Below are positions 1 to 8,572 of a stretch of 64,000 bases of DNA, one piece after another; position 1 is the first letter of the stretch, and every line of letters starts with the position of its first letter. A program made the position numbers and the translations under genes. Location of the stretch: positions 23,813-87,812 of the forward strand of contig CAYOPZ010000011.1 in NCBI GenBank assembly GCA_964406005.1, read 5' to 3'. The stretch comes from CAYOPZ01 sp964406005. Its GTDB lineage: Bacteria; Bacteroidota; Bacteroidia; Bacteroidales; SM23-62. A model generated the notes under the pieces. It had not been told where the DNA came from. It did not search any database and saw only the letters and a list, made by a program, of their open reading frames with translations.

Positions 1-1
1 G

Positions 2-2239
2 CTCATTTCTTTCCTCGGTTACAAGCGCAGTCAGATACCATTGAGACTCAGGCCCGGACAGCGCCGGGAGATCAGTGTACAGCTGGAACGTGAAGCCAGG
101 GCGCTCGGTGAAGTGACCGTTCGCGACCAGGGAGAAAGGTTCTCAACCCTTTCCAGGATTGAAATGAAATCCCTTGACATGCTTCCCAATGTCTCCGGAA
201 ATATTGAAACAATACTGCTTACCCTTCCGGGTGTAACTTCCCGTAATGAGCTGAGCTCACAGTATTCTGTCCGGGGCGGAAATTTTGATGAGAACCTGGT
301 GTACGTGAACGGTATAGAGGTTCACCGTCCCTTCCTGATACGTTCCGGGCGGCAGGAAGGACTGAGTTTTGTCAATGCGGATATGGTCTCCTCCATTAAT
401 TTTTCCGCGGGTGGATTTGAGGCTTTATACGGGGATAAAATGTCTTCCGTACTGGACATCACATACAGGCGTCCGGCAGAAACCGGTGGCAGCTTGAACC
501 TGAGCATGCTGGGGGGATCCCTGCACTTTGAGGGCAGTTCCGCCGGTCAAAGGTTCACCCATACTTCCGGTTTGCGCTACAAGACTTCACAATACCTTCT
601 GAAATCCCTCGAAACAAAGGGAGAGTATCAGCCGGATTTCCTGGATTTTCAGACTTTTATGACCTACCGGCCAAACACCGACTGGGAACTGAGTTTCCTC
701 GGGAATATTGCCGGAAACCGCTTTCGTTTTATTCCCGATACCCGAAACACGGATTTCGGAACTTTCCGGAGCCCGTTGAACCTGGTTATTTACTATGAAG
801 GTCAGGAAAGGGACTGGTTCGGTACCTATACGGGAGCCTTTACGGTCCATTATATTTCAGGAGAAAACCTTTCACTGAAATTTACAGGTTCCGGGTTTCA
901 CTCCGTCGAGCAGGAATATTACGATATACAGGGCCTGTATTCGATAAACGAACTCGACAACCAGGTGAATTCAGAGACCTACGGGGACAGTATCCTGAAC
1001 ATCGGTATAGGTTCCATGCTGAATCATGCCCGCAATGACCTGTCTGCATACGTTTACTCCCTCTCACATACCGGCACCTTTGTCGAAGGTAGAAATAATC
1101 TGAAGTGGGGCTTCAATTGGCAGCTGGAAAAAATTGAAGATCAAATTAGTGAATGGGAAAAGATTGATTCGTCAGGATATTCCGTTCCATACGACGGAAA
1201 CAGCATCCGTTTATACAATGTGGTCAAGTCCGGAAACCTTCTTTCGAGCAACCGCCTGAACGCATTTGTCCAGAACACTTATTCCCATTTGGCAGGCAGT
1301 GCCCTGTTCCATGTCAACCTGGGGGTCCGGGCCGCTTACTGGGACATGAACGGACAATTCCTGCTGAGCCCGAGACTGAACCTTTCCATGAGACCCGGCT
1401 GGGACCGTGACATTGTCCTCCGGCTGGCCGCGGGATATTATTTCCAGCCGCCCTTTTACAGGGAAATGAGATATCCCGACGGCAGCCTGAACACGAAGGT
1501 CAGAGCTCAGGAATCCATGCATTTCATCGTGGGAGGGGATTATATATTCGCGGCATGGGATCGTCCTTTCAAATTCACAACGGAGTTATACTATAAGCAT
1601 CTCGACAAGCTGATTCCCTACAAGACAGACAATGTGAGGCTTGAGTACGCAGCGGAAAACATGGCAGCCGGGTATGCTGTGGGACTGGATATGAAGATAC
1701 ACGGAGAATTCGTTCCGGGCGCAGAGTCCTGGGCCAGCCTGAGCCTGATGAAAGCAGAGGAGGATATTAAAGGTGACTTTTATTATGACGAAAATGGCCA
1801 CAGGATGGATCCGGGTTTTTATCCCCGTCCCACAGACCAGCGACTTACGGTCGGAGTATTTTTCCAGGACTATTTCCCAAACAACCCGGATTACAAAGTC
1901 CATCTGAACCTGGTTTACGGATCAGGTCTTCCCTTCAGTTCTCCGGATCCCGATCGTTATGACCTGGTGTTCAGAATGCCCGCCTACAAAAGAGTTGACA
2001 TAGGCTTTTCAAAGATACTTAAGCGTGAGGACAGCCAGCTGAAGGATAACAATCCCTTTCGATTTTTTAGGGACAGCTGGATATCCGCTGAGATTTTCAA
2101 TCTTCTCGGCGTCCGGAATACCATCTCCTACCTCTGGGTAAAAACCGTCTCCAACCAGGATGATGTACAGGGCAGGTTTGCTGTCCCAAATTATCTGACA
2201 GGAAGACGTTTCAACATCCGCCTCTCAATCAAATTCTAA
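2..2239 (+). CDS. TonB-dependent receptor, 5' end outside the window
   Basis: Outer-membrane TonB-dependent receptor. The frame is open from the left edge, so the start and signal peptide lie upstream. The first residues (ISFLGYK...) look like the end of a carboxypeptidase-regulatory-like beta-sandwich, common at the N terminus of Bacteroidota receptors. The plug follows (NIETILLTLPGV, YSVRGGNFDENLVYVNGIEV, FSAGGFEALYGDKMSSVLD), then a long beta-barrel ending in FNIRLSIKF, with the aromatic C-terminal residue typical of barrel insertion. No SusD partner follows; the next gene is ornithine aminotransferase. The substrate cannot be told from sequence. A TTG at 41 is in frame but is not a believable start. 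Confidence 0.9.
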   Translation, partial: LISFLGYKRSQIPLRLRPGQRREISVQLEREARALGEVTVRDQGERFSTLSRIEMKSLDMLPNVSGNIETILLTLPGVTSRNELSSQYSVRGGNFDENLVYVNGIEVHRPFLIRSGRQEGLSFVNADMVSSINFSAGGFEALYGDKMSSVLDITYRRPAETGGSLNLSMLGGSLHFEGSSAGQRFTHTSGLRYKTSQYLLKSLETKGEYQPDFLDFQTFMTYRPNTDWELSFLGNIAGNRFRFIPDTRNTDFGTFRSPLNLVIYYEGQERDWFGTYTGAFTVHYISGENLSLKFTGSGFHSVEQEYYDIQGLYSINELDNQVNSETYGDSILNIGIGSMLNHARNDLSAYVYSLSHTGTFVEGRNNLKWGFNWQLEKIEDQISEWEKIDSSGYSVPYDGNSIRLYNVVKSGNLLSSNRLNAFVQNTYSHLAGSALFHVNLGVRAAYWDMNGQFLLSPRLNLSMRPGWDRDIVLRLAAGYYFQPPFYREMRYPDGSLNTKVRAQESMHFIVGGDYIFAAWDRPFKFTTELYYKHLDKLIPYKTDNVRLEYAAENMAAGYAVGLDMKIHGEFVPGAESWASLSLMKAEEDIKGDFYYDENGHRMDPGFYPRPTDQRLTVGVFFQDYFPNNPDYKVHLNLVYGSGLPFSSPDPDRYDLVFRMPAYKRVDIGFSKILKREDSQLKDNNPFRFFRDSWISAEIFNLLGVRNTISYLWVKTVSNQDDVQGRFAVPNYLTGRRFNIRLSIKF

Positions 2240-2254
2240 AGACGCCAATGTTCC

Positions 2255-2279
2255 CAAAGTATCTTTGTGTCTTTTTTTT
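2255..2279 (+). terminator. weak intrinsic terminator after the TonB-dependent receptor
   Basis: A short hairpin CAAAG-TAT-CTTTG, 16 nt after the stop codon, is followed by TGTC and a run of eight T. The stem is only 5 bp, possibly extended by outer GAC/GTC pairing, so the call is tentative. Confidence 0.4.
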
Positions 2280-2321
2280 ATGATTTCTCCTTTTCATAGG
2301 TCAATTGTCAATCCAATCCCT

Positions 2322-2329
2322 TATTTTTG
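2322..2329 (+). promoter_or_regulatory. candidate -7 element for rocD
   Basis: TATTTTTG matches the Bacteroidota -7 consensus TAnnTTTG exactly and lies 34 nt before the rocD ATG. No TTG is found at the expected upstream distance, so support is partial. Confidence 0.3.
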
Positions 2330-2363
2330 AAGTTCAGATTTTTAAATTTCAGAAAAAACAGGA

Positions 2364-3575
2364 ATGACAACACAGGATTACATTGCACGTGAGGAAAAAT
2401 ACGGTGCGCACAATTACCATCCCCTCCCCGTTGTGCTGGAAAAAGGCCGGGGAGTTTATGTCTGGGATGTTGAAGGGAAGAGATACTATGATTTTCTGTC
2501 CGCTTACTCGGCATTGAACCAGGGACACTGTCATCCCGGGATCGTTGCTGCAATGAAGGACCAGGCGGAAAAGCTTACCCTGACTTCAAGGGCTTTCTAC
2601 AACAGCGTTCTGGGAGAGTTCGAGGAATATGTAAGCAAATACTTTGGCTATGACAAGGTACTTCCCATGAATACAGGTGCCGAAGGTGATGAGACTGCCC
2701 TCAAGCTTTGCCGGAAATGGGCTTATCTGAAAAAAGGAATTCCTGACAACCAGGCAAAAATCATTGTTTGTGAAAACAATTTTCACGGCCGGACCATCAC
2801 GGTAATCTCGATGTCAACCGATCCCGATTCCTATGCGGGATACGGTCCGTTCACACCCGGATTCATCAAGATTCCCTATGATGACATCCCTGCTCTCGAA
2901 AAAGAACTGGAGGATCCCGACGTCGCCGGTTTCCTGGTGGAACCCATACAGGGTGAAGCAGGCGTTCATGTCCCCTCGGAAGGATATATTAAAAAGGCAT
3001 ATGAGCTTTGCAGGGAAAAAAATGTGTTGTTCATCGCCGATGAGGTGCAGAGCGGCATCGCACGGACCGGAAAAATGCTTGCCTGCGATCATGAGGGGGT
3101 AAGACCTGATATTCTTATTCTTGGAAAAGCCATATCCGGGGGCGTCTATCCCGTCTCAGCAGTTCTGGCAGACGACGATATCATGCTTTGCATCAAACCC
3201 GGTGAACACGGTTCCACCTTCGGGGGTAATCCTGTGGCAGCAAAGGTTGCCATTGCGGCACTGGAGATAATAAAGGAAGAAAAACTTGCTGAAAATGCAT
3301 CTGTTCTGGGCGAATTTTTCAGGGAAGAGTTGCGCAAGATCGATTCGCCCATTGTGGAAACCATCCGCGGGAAGGGTTTGCTGAACGCCATGGTGATCAG
3401 GCCGACAGGAGGAAAGACAGCCTGGGATGTCTGCGTGGCATTGAAGGAAAACGGATTGCTTGCCAAGCCGACCCATGACCATATCATACGGTATGCCCCA
3501 CCCCTCATCATCACCAGGGATGAACTGGGAGAGGCTGTGGACATCATCCGCAGAACCCTGGCTGAATTCAGTTAG
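2364..3575 (+). CDS. rocD: ornithine--oxo-acid aminotransferase
   Basis: PLP-dependent class III aminotransferase that converts ornithine and 2-oxoglutarate to glutamate semialdehyde and glutamate, linking arginine/ornithine breakdown to proline and glutamate. The 403-residue length is usual for the family. Visible marks are the N-terminal YGAHNYHPLPVVLEKG typical of ornithine aminotransferases, the PLP pocket NTGAEGDETALKL, FIADEVQSG with the cofactor-binding Asp, and ILGKAISGG with the Schiff-base Lys255. The family resemblance to acetylornithine aminotransferase is real, but the N-terminal signature favours RocD. It stands alone, with its own likely promoter. Confidence 0.92.
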   Translation: MTTQDYIAREEKYGAHNYHPLPVVLEKGRGVYVWDVEGKRYYDFLSAYSALNQGHCHPGIVAAMKDQAEKLTLTSRAFYNSVLGEFEEYVSKYFGYDKVLPMNTGAEGDETALKLCRKWAYLKKGIPDNQAKIIVCENNFHGRTITVISMSTDPDSYAGYGPFTPGFIKIPYDDIPALEKELEDPDVAGFLVEPIQGEAGVHVPSEGYIKKAYELCREKNVLFIADEVQSGIARTGKMLACDHEGVRPDILILGKAISGGVYPVSAVLADDDIMLCIKPGEHGSTFGGNPVAAKVAIAALEIIKEEKLAENASVLGEFFREELRKIDSPIVETIRGKGLLNAMVIRPTGGKTAWDVCVALKENGLLAKPTHDHIIRYAPPLIITRDELGEAVDIIRRTLAEFS

Positions 3576-3839
3576 CATCCCCCAGGCCCTTCGGGAAAAA
3601 TTGCAGTAAATTCCTGTATTTAACATGTCAGATATCCTTTGATCATGATAAATCCGGGAAAGATCATGTGGATTTTCGCTGCACCCCGGAATTTTGAAGG
3701 ATACAACAATTTTATCATATGGGTGGTAAACGGCAGGGTACAGGGTGCATTAAACCATATGGATTCTGGACGAGACCATTACAAAACGGAAAGGCTCTCT
3801 GGACCAGATAGATGATATAATGGTGATGGTAATCTGCCT

Positions 3840-4430
3840 CTAATGACGGGCCTCAAGGATCTTCACCACATCCTCCAGAACATATCCCCTGTCGGTCAGC
3901 AGTACCATGTAATGAAAAAGAAGATCCGCCGCCTCTTCAAGGAATCTTCCATCATCCGTGTCTTTTGCTTCTATAACAAGCTCAACCGCCTCTTCCCCAA
4001 GCTTTTTTGCAATTTTATCTGCACCATTTCTGAAAAGTTTTGCAGTATAGGAACCCTCCGGAAGTTCTTTCTTCCTCGATTTCAGTAATTCCTGGAGCTC
4101 AACCAGGAAACCGAATCCGGTTTCCTGAATTGTCCCGAAACAACTGCGTTCCCCCGTATGGCAGACCGGACCTGCCGGATTGACCCTGATAAGGAGGGCA
4201 TCCTGATCACAGTCCTCCCTGATTTCGACAAGATTCAGATAATTGCCGCTTTCTTCACCTTTGGTCCACAGGCGTTTTCTGGTCCGGGAATAAAATGTCA
4301 CCCTGCCTTCTTTTCTGGTTTTTTCATAGGCCTCATCGTTCATAAAGCCAAGCATCAGAACTTCATTTGTCCGGGCATCCTGAATAACGGCAGGGATGAT
4401 CCCATCCATTTTATTAAAATCTAAATTCAT
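3840..4430 (-). CDS. hisIE: bifunctional phosphoribosyl-AMP cyclohydrolase / phosphoribosyl-ATP pyrophosphatase
   Basis: Catalyses steps 2 and 3 of histidine synthesis. Residues 1 to about 105 are the HisI cyclohydrolase, with FYSRTRKRLWTKGEESGN, the metal-site DCDQDALL and the PVCHTGERSCF cysteine/histidine cluster. Residues from about 115 to 196 are the HisE pyrophosphohydrolase (SYTAKLF, KKLGEEAVELVIEA, EAADLLFHYMVLL). The fusion and the 196-residue length match other Bacteroidota. This is the last gene of the his operon, 11 nt after hisF. About 260 bases without a recognisable gene follow before rocD, which ends on the other strand. Confidence 0.95.
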   Translation of the reverse strand: MNLDFNKMDGIIPAVIQDARTNEVLMLGFMNDEAYEKTRKEGRVTFYSRTRKRLWTKGEESGNYLNLVEIREDCDQDALLIRVNPAGPVCHTGERSCFGTIQETGFGFLVELQELLKSRKKELPEGSYTAKLFRNGADKIAKKLGEEAVELVIEAKDTDDGRFLEEAADLLFHYMVLLTDRGYVLEDVVKILEARH

Positions 4431-4441
4431 GATTTGCGTGT

Positions 4442-5194
4442 TTATCTGATTGGTATAAAGTGTTCTCTCAAATGATCCTTAAGGTCAGGGATGCTGATTT
4501 CCCTGAAGTGAAATATGGATGCGGCCAGTGCGGCATCGGCACATCCGGGTCCGAATACGTCCACGAAATGACTCATTTTTCCGGCTCCGCCGGAAGCGAT
4601 GACAGGAATGCCCAGTGATCCGGAAAGCCGTGCGGTCGCTTCGATTGCAAAACCGTTTTTCGTACCGTCGTGGTTCATTGAAGTGAACAGGATCTCCCCC
4701 GCCCCCCGGTCTTCTGCTTCCCGGGCCCACTCGAACAATTTTTTTTCGGTCCTGATACGGCCGCCGTTCACATAAACGTACCATTGGTCATCCTCAAAAC
4801 AGGCATCTATGGCCACAACGACAAACTGGCTGCCATACCCGCCGGCAATGGCTGAGATCAGCGAAGGGTCCTTTACGGCGGCAGAATTGACGGTGACCTT
4901 GTCCGCGCCGGACTTCAGCAGGGGATCCACGTCTGAAATCTTCCCTATGCCGCCGCCCACGGTAAAGGGTATATTGATGTTTTCAGCAATCCGCTGCACC
5001 AATTCTGCAAACAGGTTCCTGCCTTCATGGGTCGCCGTGATATCCAGGTAAACCAGCTCATCGGCACCCGCGGCAGCATACTCTGCACCCATTTCCACAG
5101 GATCTCCTACTTCTTTGATATTCAAAAAATTAATTCCCTTTACGGTCTGCCCGTCCCGTATGTCAAGACAGGGTATGATTCTTTTTGCCAGCAT
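4442..5194 (-). CDS. hisF: imidazole glycerol phosphate synthase, cyclase subunit HisF
   Basis: TIM-barrel cyclase subunit. It uses ammonia made by HisH to turn PRFAR into imidazole glycerol phosphate and AICAR. It begins MLAKRIIPCLDIRDG, with the catalytic Asp in CLDIRDG, and has VGGGIGKISDV and the second half-barrel phosphate site IPVIASGGAG. I chose the ATG at 5194, 2 nt after the hisA stop. A TTG two codons upstream is possible but would overlap hisA. The 250-residue length is normal. Confidence 0.95.
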   Translation of the reverse strand: MLAKRIIPCLDIRDGQTVKGINFLNIKEVGDPVEMGAEYAAAGADELVYLDITATHEGRNLFAELVQRIAENINIPFTVGGGIGKISDVDPLLKSGADKVTVNSAAVKDPSLISAIAGGYGSQFVVVAIDACFEDDQWYVYVNGGRIRTEKKLFEWAREAEDRGAGEILFTSMNHDGTKNGFAIEATARLSGSLGIPVIASGGAGKMSHFVDVFGPGCADAALAASIFHFREISIPDLKDHLREHFIPIR

Positions 5195-5196
5195 AA

Positions 5197-5928
5197 TCAA
5201 TAAGCTTCCCTGATATAGGAGGAGATGTCTCCGGCCGTTAAATAACCTTCATAGAATGCCTTTCCGAAAATCACGCCCTTCACGCCTGTTTTTTCCAGAT
5301 CCCGGATATCCTGCATACCGGATACACCCCCGCTCGCAATGATCTCCATTCCGGGAAAACGGCCCGTCAGTTCCCTGTACAGATCCGTAGAGGGACCCTT
5401 CAGCATCCCGTCCCTGGATATATCCGTGCAGATCACCTTTTGCACCCCCGTTTTTTCATATCCTTCGATAAAATCAAAAATTCCCTCCTGCGTATTCTCC
5501 TTCCAGGCGTTCACCGCAATCCTGCCTTCCCTGACATCCGCCCCGAGAATGATCTTTTCAGGCCCGAATTCACTCAGCCATTCTTCAACCAGGTTTTTGT
5601 TGCTCACTGCGATGCTGCCGGCGGTGATCATGGCGGCTCCGGCTTCAAATACGCTGCGGACATCCTTATCTGTTTTAACACCTCCCCCGAAATCGACAAT
5701 AAGTCCCGTCTCACGGACGATCTGTTCGAGGACGACAAGATTTACAACTTCTCCCTTCAGCGCCCCGTCCAGGTCCACCAAATGCAACCTCCTTACGCCC
5801 ATGTCCGCGAAAGCCCCTGCAATCACAAGCGGATCTTCGGGGTAGATGGTTTTTTGCTGGTAAGAGCCCTGTACAAGTCTCACGCATTTTCCCCCGATGA
5901 TATCTATGGCCGGGATCAATTCTGTCAT
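5197..5928 (-). CDS. hisA: phosphoribosylformimino-5-aminoimidazole carboxamide ribotide isomerase
   Basis: TIM-barrel isomerase making PRFAR (ProFAR to PRFAR), the substrate of HisHF. It begins MTELIPAIDIIGGKCVRLVQG, with the catalytic Asp in AIDI, and carries VDFGGGVKT and the phosphate-binding IASGGVSG near the C terminus. The ATG at 5928 overlaps the hisH stop as ATGA, so translation is probably coupled. The frame is open for 48 more codons upstream, but that stretch lies inside hisH and is not HisA-like. Length is 243 residues. Confidence 0.95.
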   Translation of the reverse strand: MTELIPAIDIIGGKCVRLVQGSYQQKTIYPEDPLVIAGAFADMGVRRLHLVDLDGALKGEVVNLVVLEQIVRETGLIVDFGGGVKTDKDVRSVFEAGAAMITAGSIAVSNKNLVEEWLSEFGPEKIILGADVREGRIAVNAWKENTQEGIFDFIEGYEKTGVQKVICTDISRDGMLKGPSTDLYRELTGRFPGMEIIASGGVSGMQDIRDLEKTGVKGVIFGKAFYEGYLTAGDISSYIREAY

Positions 5929-6506
5929 AGGGCGATGAATTTTTTCAGTATCTGTTCCCCGACGGTACCGCTTTTTTCGGGATGAAACTGTGTGGCGTAA
6001 AAATTGCCTTTCTCCAGCGCTGCACTGAAAGGATTGATATAATCCGTCACGGCACTTGTATACTCTCCGCAAGGGGCATAATAGCTGTGGACAAAGTAAA
6101 CGAATGCGCCGTTGAACTCATTGCACATCAGATTGCCTTTCAGGTCGCCCAGGCTGTTCCATCCCATATGCGGGACTTTACGGACCGGTTCGAATTTTCT
6201 GACGCGCAGGTCAAATATTCCGATGCAGGAGGTATTTCCTTCCTCCGAAGATGAGCACATGAGTTGAAGGCCAAGGCAGATCCCCAGCACAGGTTGCCGC
6301 AGGCTCCTTATCAGTTCATCCAGTCCCCTTTCCTTCAGGTAGTTCATGGTAGTGCTCGCCTCCCCTACACCCGGAAATATGACCTTGTCAGCCTTCCTGA
6401 TCTCATTATGGTCATCGGTTATACTTGCAATTATGTTCAGCCGTTTCAGGGCAAAATCCACCGACCTGATGTTTCCCGCATTATATTTGATGATCGCTAT
6501 CTGCAT
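5925..6506 (-). CDS. hisH: imidazole glycerol phosphate synthase, glutaminase subunit HisH
   Basis: Class I glutamine amidotransferase that supplies ammonia to HisF. The nucleophile Cys is in PVLGICLGLQLM and the His-Glu pair in ATQFHPEKSG; VIFPGVGEA forms the N-terminal part of the fold. At 193 residues it is of usual size. It lies 4 nt after purU and overlaps hisA by 4 nt, so hisH-hisA-hisF-hisIE form a tight block. Confidence 0.95.
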   Translation of the reverse strand: MQIAIIKYNAGNIRSVDFALKRLNIIASITDDHNEIRKADKVIFPGVGEASTTMNYLKERGLDELIRSLRQPVLGICLGLQLMCSSSEEGNTSCIGIFDLRVRKFEPVRKVPHMGWNSLGDLKGNLMCNEFNGAFVYFVHSYYAPCGEYTSAVTDYINPFSAALEKGNFYATQFHPEKSGTVGEQILKKFIAL

Positions 6507-6510
6507 AATT

Positions 6511-7374
6511 TCAGCTGAATACCACCGTCTTGTTTTTATATACCATCACTTTCCGGTTGAGATGTGCATGAATGGCCCTGGAAAGGACGATTTTTTCAAG
6601 GTCCCTTCCCTTCCTGACCATTTCGCTGACTGAATCCCTGTGCGTGACACGTGCCACATCCTGCTCAATGATCGGACCCTCGTCAAGTTTTTCAGTCACA
6701 TAATGGCTGGTTGCACCGATGATCTTTACCCCCCTTGCATATGCCGAGTGGTAAGGTCTGGCTCCGGGAAAAGCAGGCAGGAACGAATGATGAATGTTGA
6801 TGATCCGGTTGCCGTACAGGCTTACGAAATCCGGGCCCAGGATCTGCATATATCGTGCAAGAACGATGAAATCAATCCGGTTTTCTTCCAGCAGGATCAA
6901 TTCCTGCTTTTCCTGTTCTGCTTTACCGGCCCGGTCTTTCGGAATGTAATGATATGCGATTCCTGCCCTTTTTACAGTGTCTTCAAGATCCCTGTGGTTA
7001 CCGACGACAATGGGAATATCCACACTCCATTCACCGGAATGAATCCTTGCCAGAATATCATCGAGGCAATGCGAAAGCCTTGACACAAAGATGGCCATTC
7101 TTGGCCTTGCCGAGGCATCGTAATGCTTCCATTTCATCTCAAAATTACCTGCAATATGTGCAAAAGCATTGCCGAAATCTTCCCTTGAAAAGTGAAAATC
7201 CTTCATCTCCCATTCGATCCTCATAAAAAATTCACCTTCCTCGGTGTCGACATGCTGGTCAAGGTATACGATGTTTCCCTGGTTTTCAGCAATGAAATCC
7301 GTTACTGCAGCCACAATGCCTTTCCGGTCGCTGCAGTGAATCAACAGTATGGTTTTTTTTGCCTGTTTATCCAT
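6511..7374 (-). CDS. purU: formyltetrahydrofolate deformylase
   Basis: Hydrolyses 10-formyl-THF to formate and THF. Residues 1 to about 85 are an ACT-type regulatory domain (KKTILLIHCSDRKGIVAAVTDFI). The rest is the formyltransferase-fold catalytic domain, with NIHHSFLPAFPGARPYHSAY and GATSHYVTEKLDEGPIIEQD holding the Asn-His-Asp triad. It lies inside the his operon, 66 nt after hisB and 4 nt before hisH, in the same direction. The his pathway releases AICAR, whose recycling consumes 10-formyl-THF, so a folate-balancing role is plausible, but that is inference. Confidence 0.93.
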   Translation of the reverse strand: MDKQAKKTILLIHCSDRKGIVAAVTDFIAENQGNIVYLDQHVDTEEGEFFMRIEWEMKDFHFSREDFGNAFAHIAGNFEMKWKHYDASARPRMAIFVSRLSHCLDDILARIHSGEWSVDIPIVVGNHRDLEDTVKRAGIAYHYIPKDRAGKAEQEKQELILLEENRIDFIVLARYMQILGPDFVSLYGNRIINIHHSFLPAFPGARPYHSAYARGVKIIGATSHYVTEKLDEGPIIEQDVARVTHRDSVSEMVRKGRDLEKIVLSRAIHAHLNRKVMVYKNKTVVFS

Positions 7375-7440
7375 TACTCGAAAATGTATATGCTAAACAT
7401 CATGTTACCAGTTTGTTATTATTTCCATTCCATATTGAAC

Positions 7441-8565
7441 CTAAAGTCTTCCTTTTGACGAAGGAACGTCGGTCCTATACGGATCCCTGCGGGAAGCCCG
7501 GCCCAGTGCCCTGGCAAATGCCTTGAAAATGGCTTCTGCCTTGTGATGTTCATTCCTTCCCTCAGCCTTGATGTTCAGATTGCATCCTGCCGTATCTGTA
7601 AACGACTTGAAGAAATGCTCAATCATTTCTGTGGGTAGCTCACCGATCTTCTCCCTTGAAAATTCGGCTTCCCAGACGAGCCAGTTGCGTCCTCCCATAT
7701 CCAGTGAAACCTGTGCCTCGGCATCATCCATGGGCAGAACAAAAGCATAGCGCTCGATGCCTTTCCTGTCACCCAGCGCCTTTGAAAAAGCCTCTCCGAG
7801 GGCAAGACCCGTATCCTCTACGGTATGGTGTTCATCCACCCCGAGGTCGCCTGTGACCTTTATATCCAGGTCCATGGAGCCATGCCTGGCGATCTGTTCC
7901 AGCATATGATCGAAAAAACCGATTCCCGTGGTAACATCCGACCGGCCCGTACCGTCCAGGCTCAGGTCAACGGTAATCATGGTTTCCGAAGTACTGCGTT
8001 CAATCCGTGCCCTGCGTTCCTGCCTTAGGAGAAAAAGATAAATTTCATCCCAGTTTTCCGCAATCAGGCCGCAATGTCCCTTCAGTCCGGCCTTCCCGAG
8101 CTCTTGTTCAAGCTCTTTTTCCCCGAGGAGTATACCGCCTGTTCCAAGATTCCTGGCCAGTTCGATGTCCGTAACACGGTCCCCTATCACCCATGATTTT
8201 GCCAGGTCATAATCTCCTTTCATGTACGATTCAAGCATGCCGGTACGTGGTTTTCGCATGGGTGATTCGTCTTCAGGCAGGGAGCTGTCAATATGTATGG
8301 CATCGAATACAACACCTTCATTCTGAAAGGATCCAAGGATCTTCTGCTGGACCTCAAGGAATGCACGTTCGGGATACTGCCTGCTGCCCATACCGTCCTG
8401 GTTCGAAACCATAACCAGCTCATACGACAGGTTTTTCCTGATGAAATACAGATTCCTGAAAATCCCCGGCAGGAATTCGAGTTTGGACAGGGCATCCACC
8501 TGAAAACCGTCCGTCGGCTCCACCACCAGGGTCCCGTCCCTGTCAATGAATAACGCTTTTTTCAT
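7441..8565 (-). CDS. hisB: bifunctional histidinol-phosphatase / imidazoleglycerol-phosphate dehydratase
   Basis: Catalyses steps 6 and 8 of histidine synthesis. The N-terminal HAD phosphatase (about residues 1-165) starts MKKALFIDRDGTLV, with the nucleophile Asp in DRDGT. The C-terminal dehydratase (about 180-374) has the metal-binding DEHHTVEDTGLALGEAF and NEHHKAEAIFKAFARAL. I set the start at the ATG at 8565, 7 nt after hisC. The frame stays open 56 codons further but that part lies within hisC. The 374-residue length fits the bifunctional form. Confidence 0.95.
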   Translation of the reverse strand: MKKALFIDRDGTLVVEPTDGFQVDALSKLEFLPGIFRNLYFIRKNLSYELVMVSNQDGMGSRQYPERAFLEVQQKILGSFQNEGVVFDAIHIDSSLPEDESPMRKPRTGMLESYMKGDYDLAKSWVIGDRVTDIELARNLGTGGILLGEKELEQELGKAGLKGHCGLIAENWDEIYLFLLRQERRARIERSTSETMITVDLSLDGTGRSDVTTGIGFFDHMLEQIARHGSMDLDIKVTGDLGVDEHHTVEDTGLALGEAFSKALGDRKGIERYAFVLPMDDAEAQVSLDMGGRNWLVWEAEFSREKIGELPTEMIEHFFKSFTDTAGCNLNIKAEGRNEHHKAEAIFKAFARALGRASRRDPYRTDVPSSKGRL

Positions 8566-8572
8566 AAGCCGC

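Noticed and set aside
3576..3839. Possible small gene between rocD and hisIE
   Set aside because: No frame with a credible start, length and composition on either strand; treated as non-coding.
5929..6072. 48-codon upstream extension of hisA
   Set aside because: It overlaps hisH throughout, has no HisA similarity, and an ATGA junction at 5925-5928 explains the true start.
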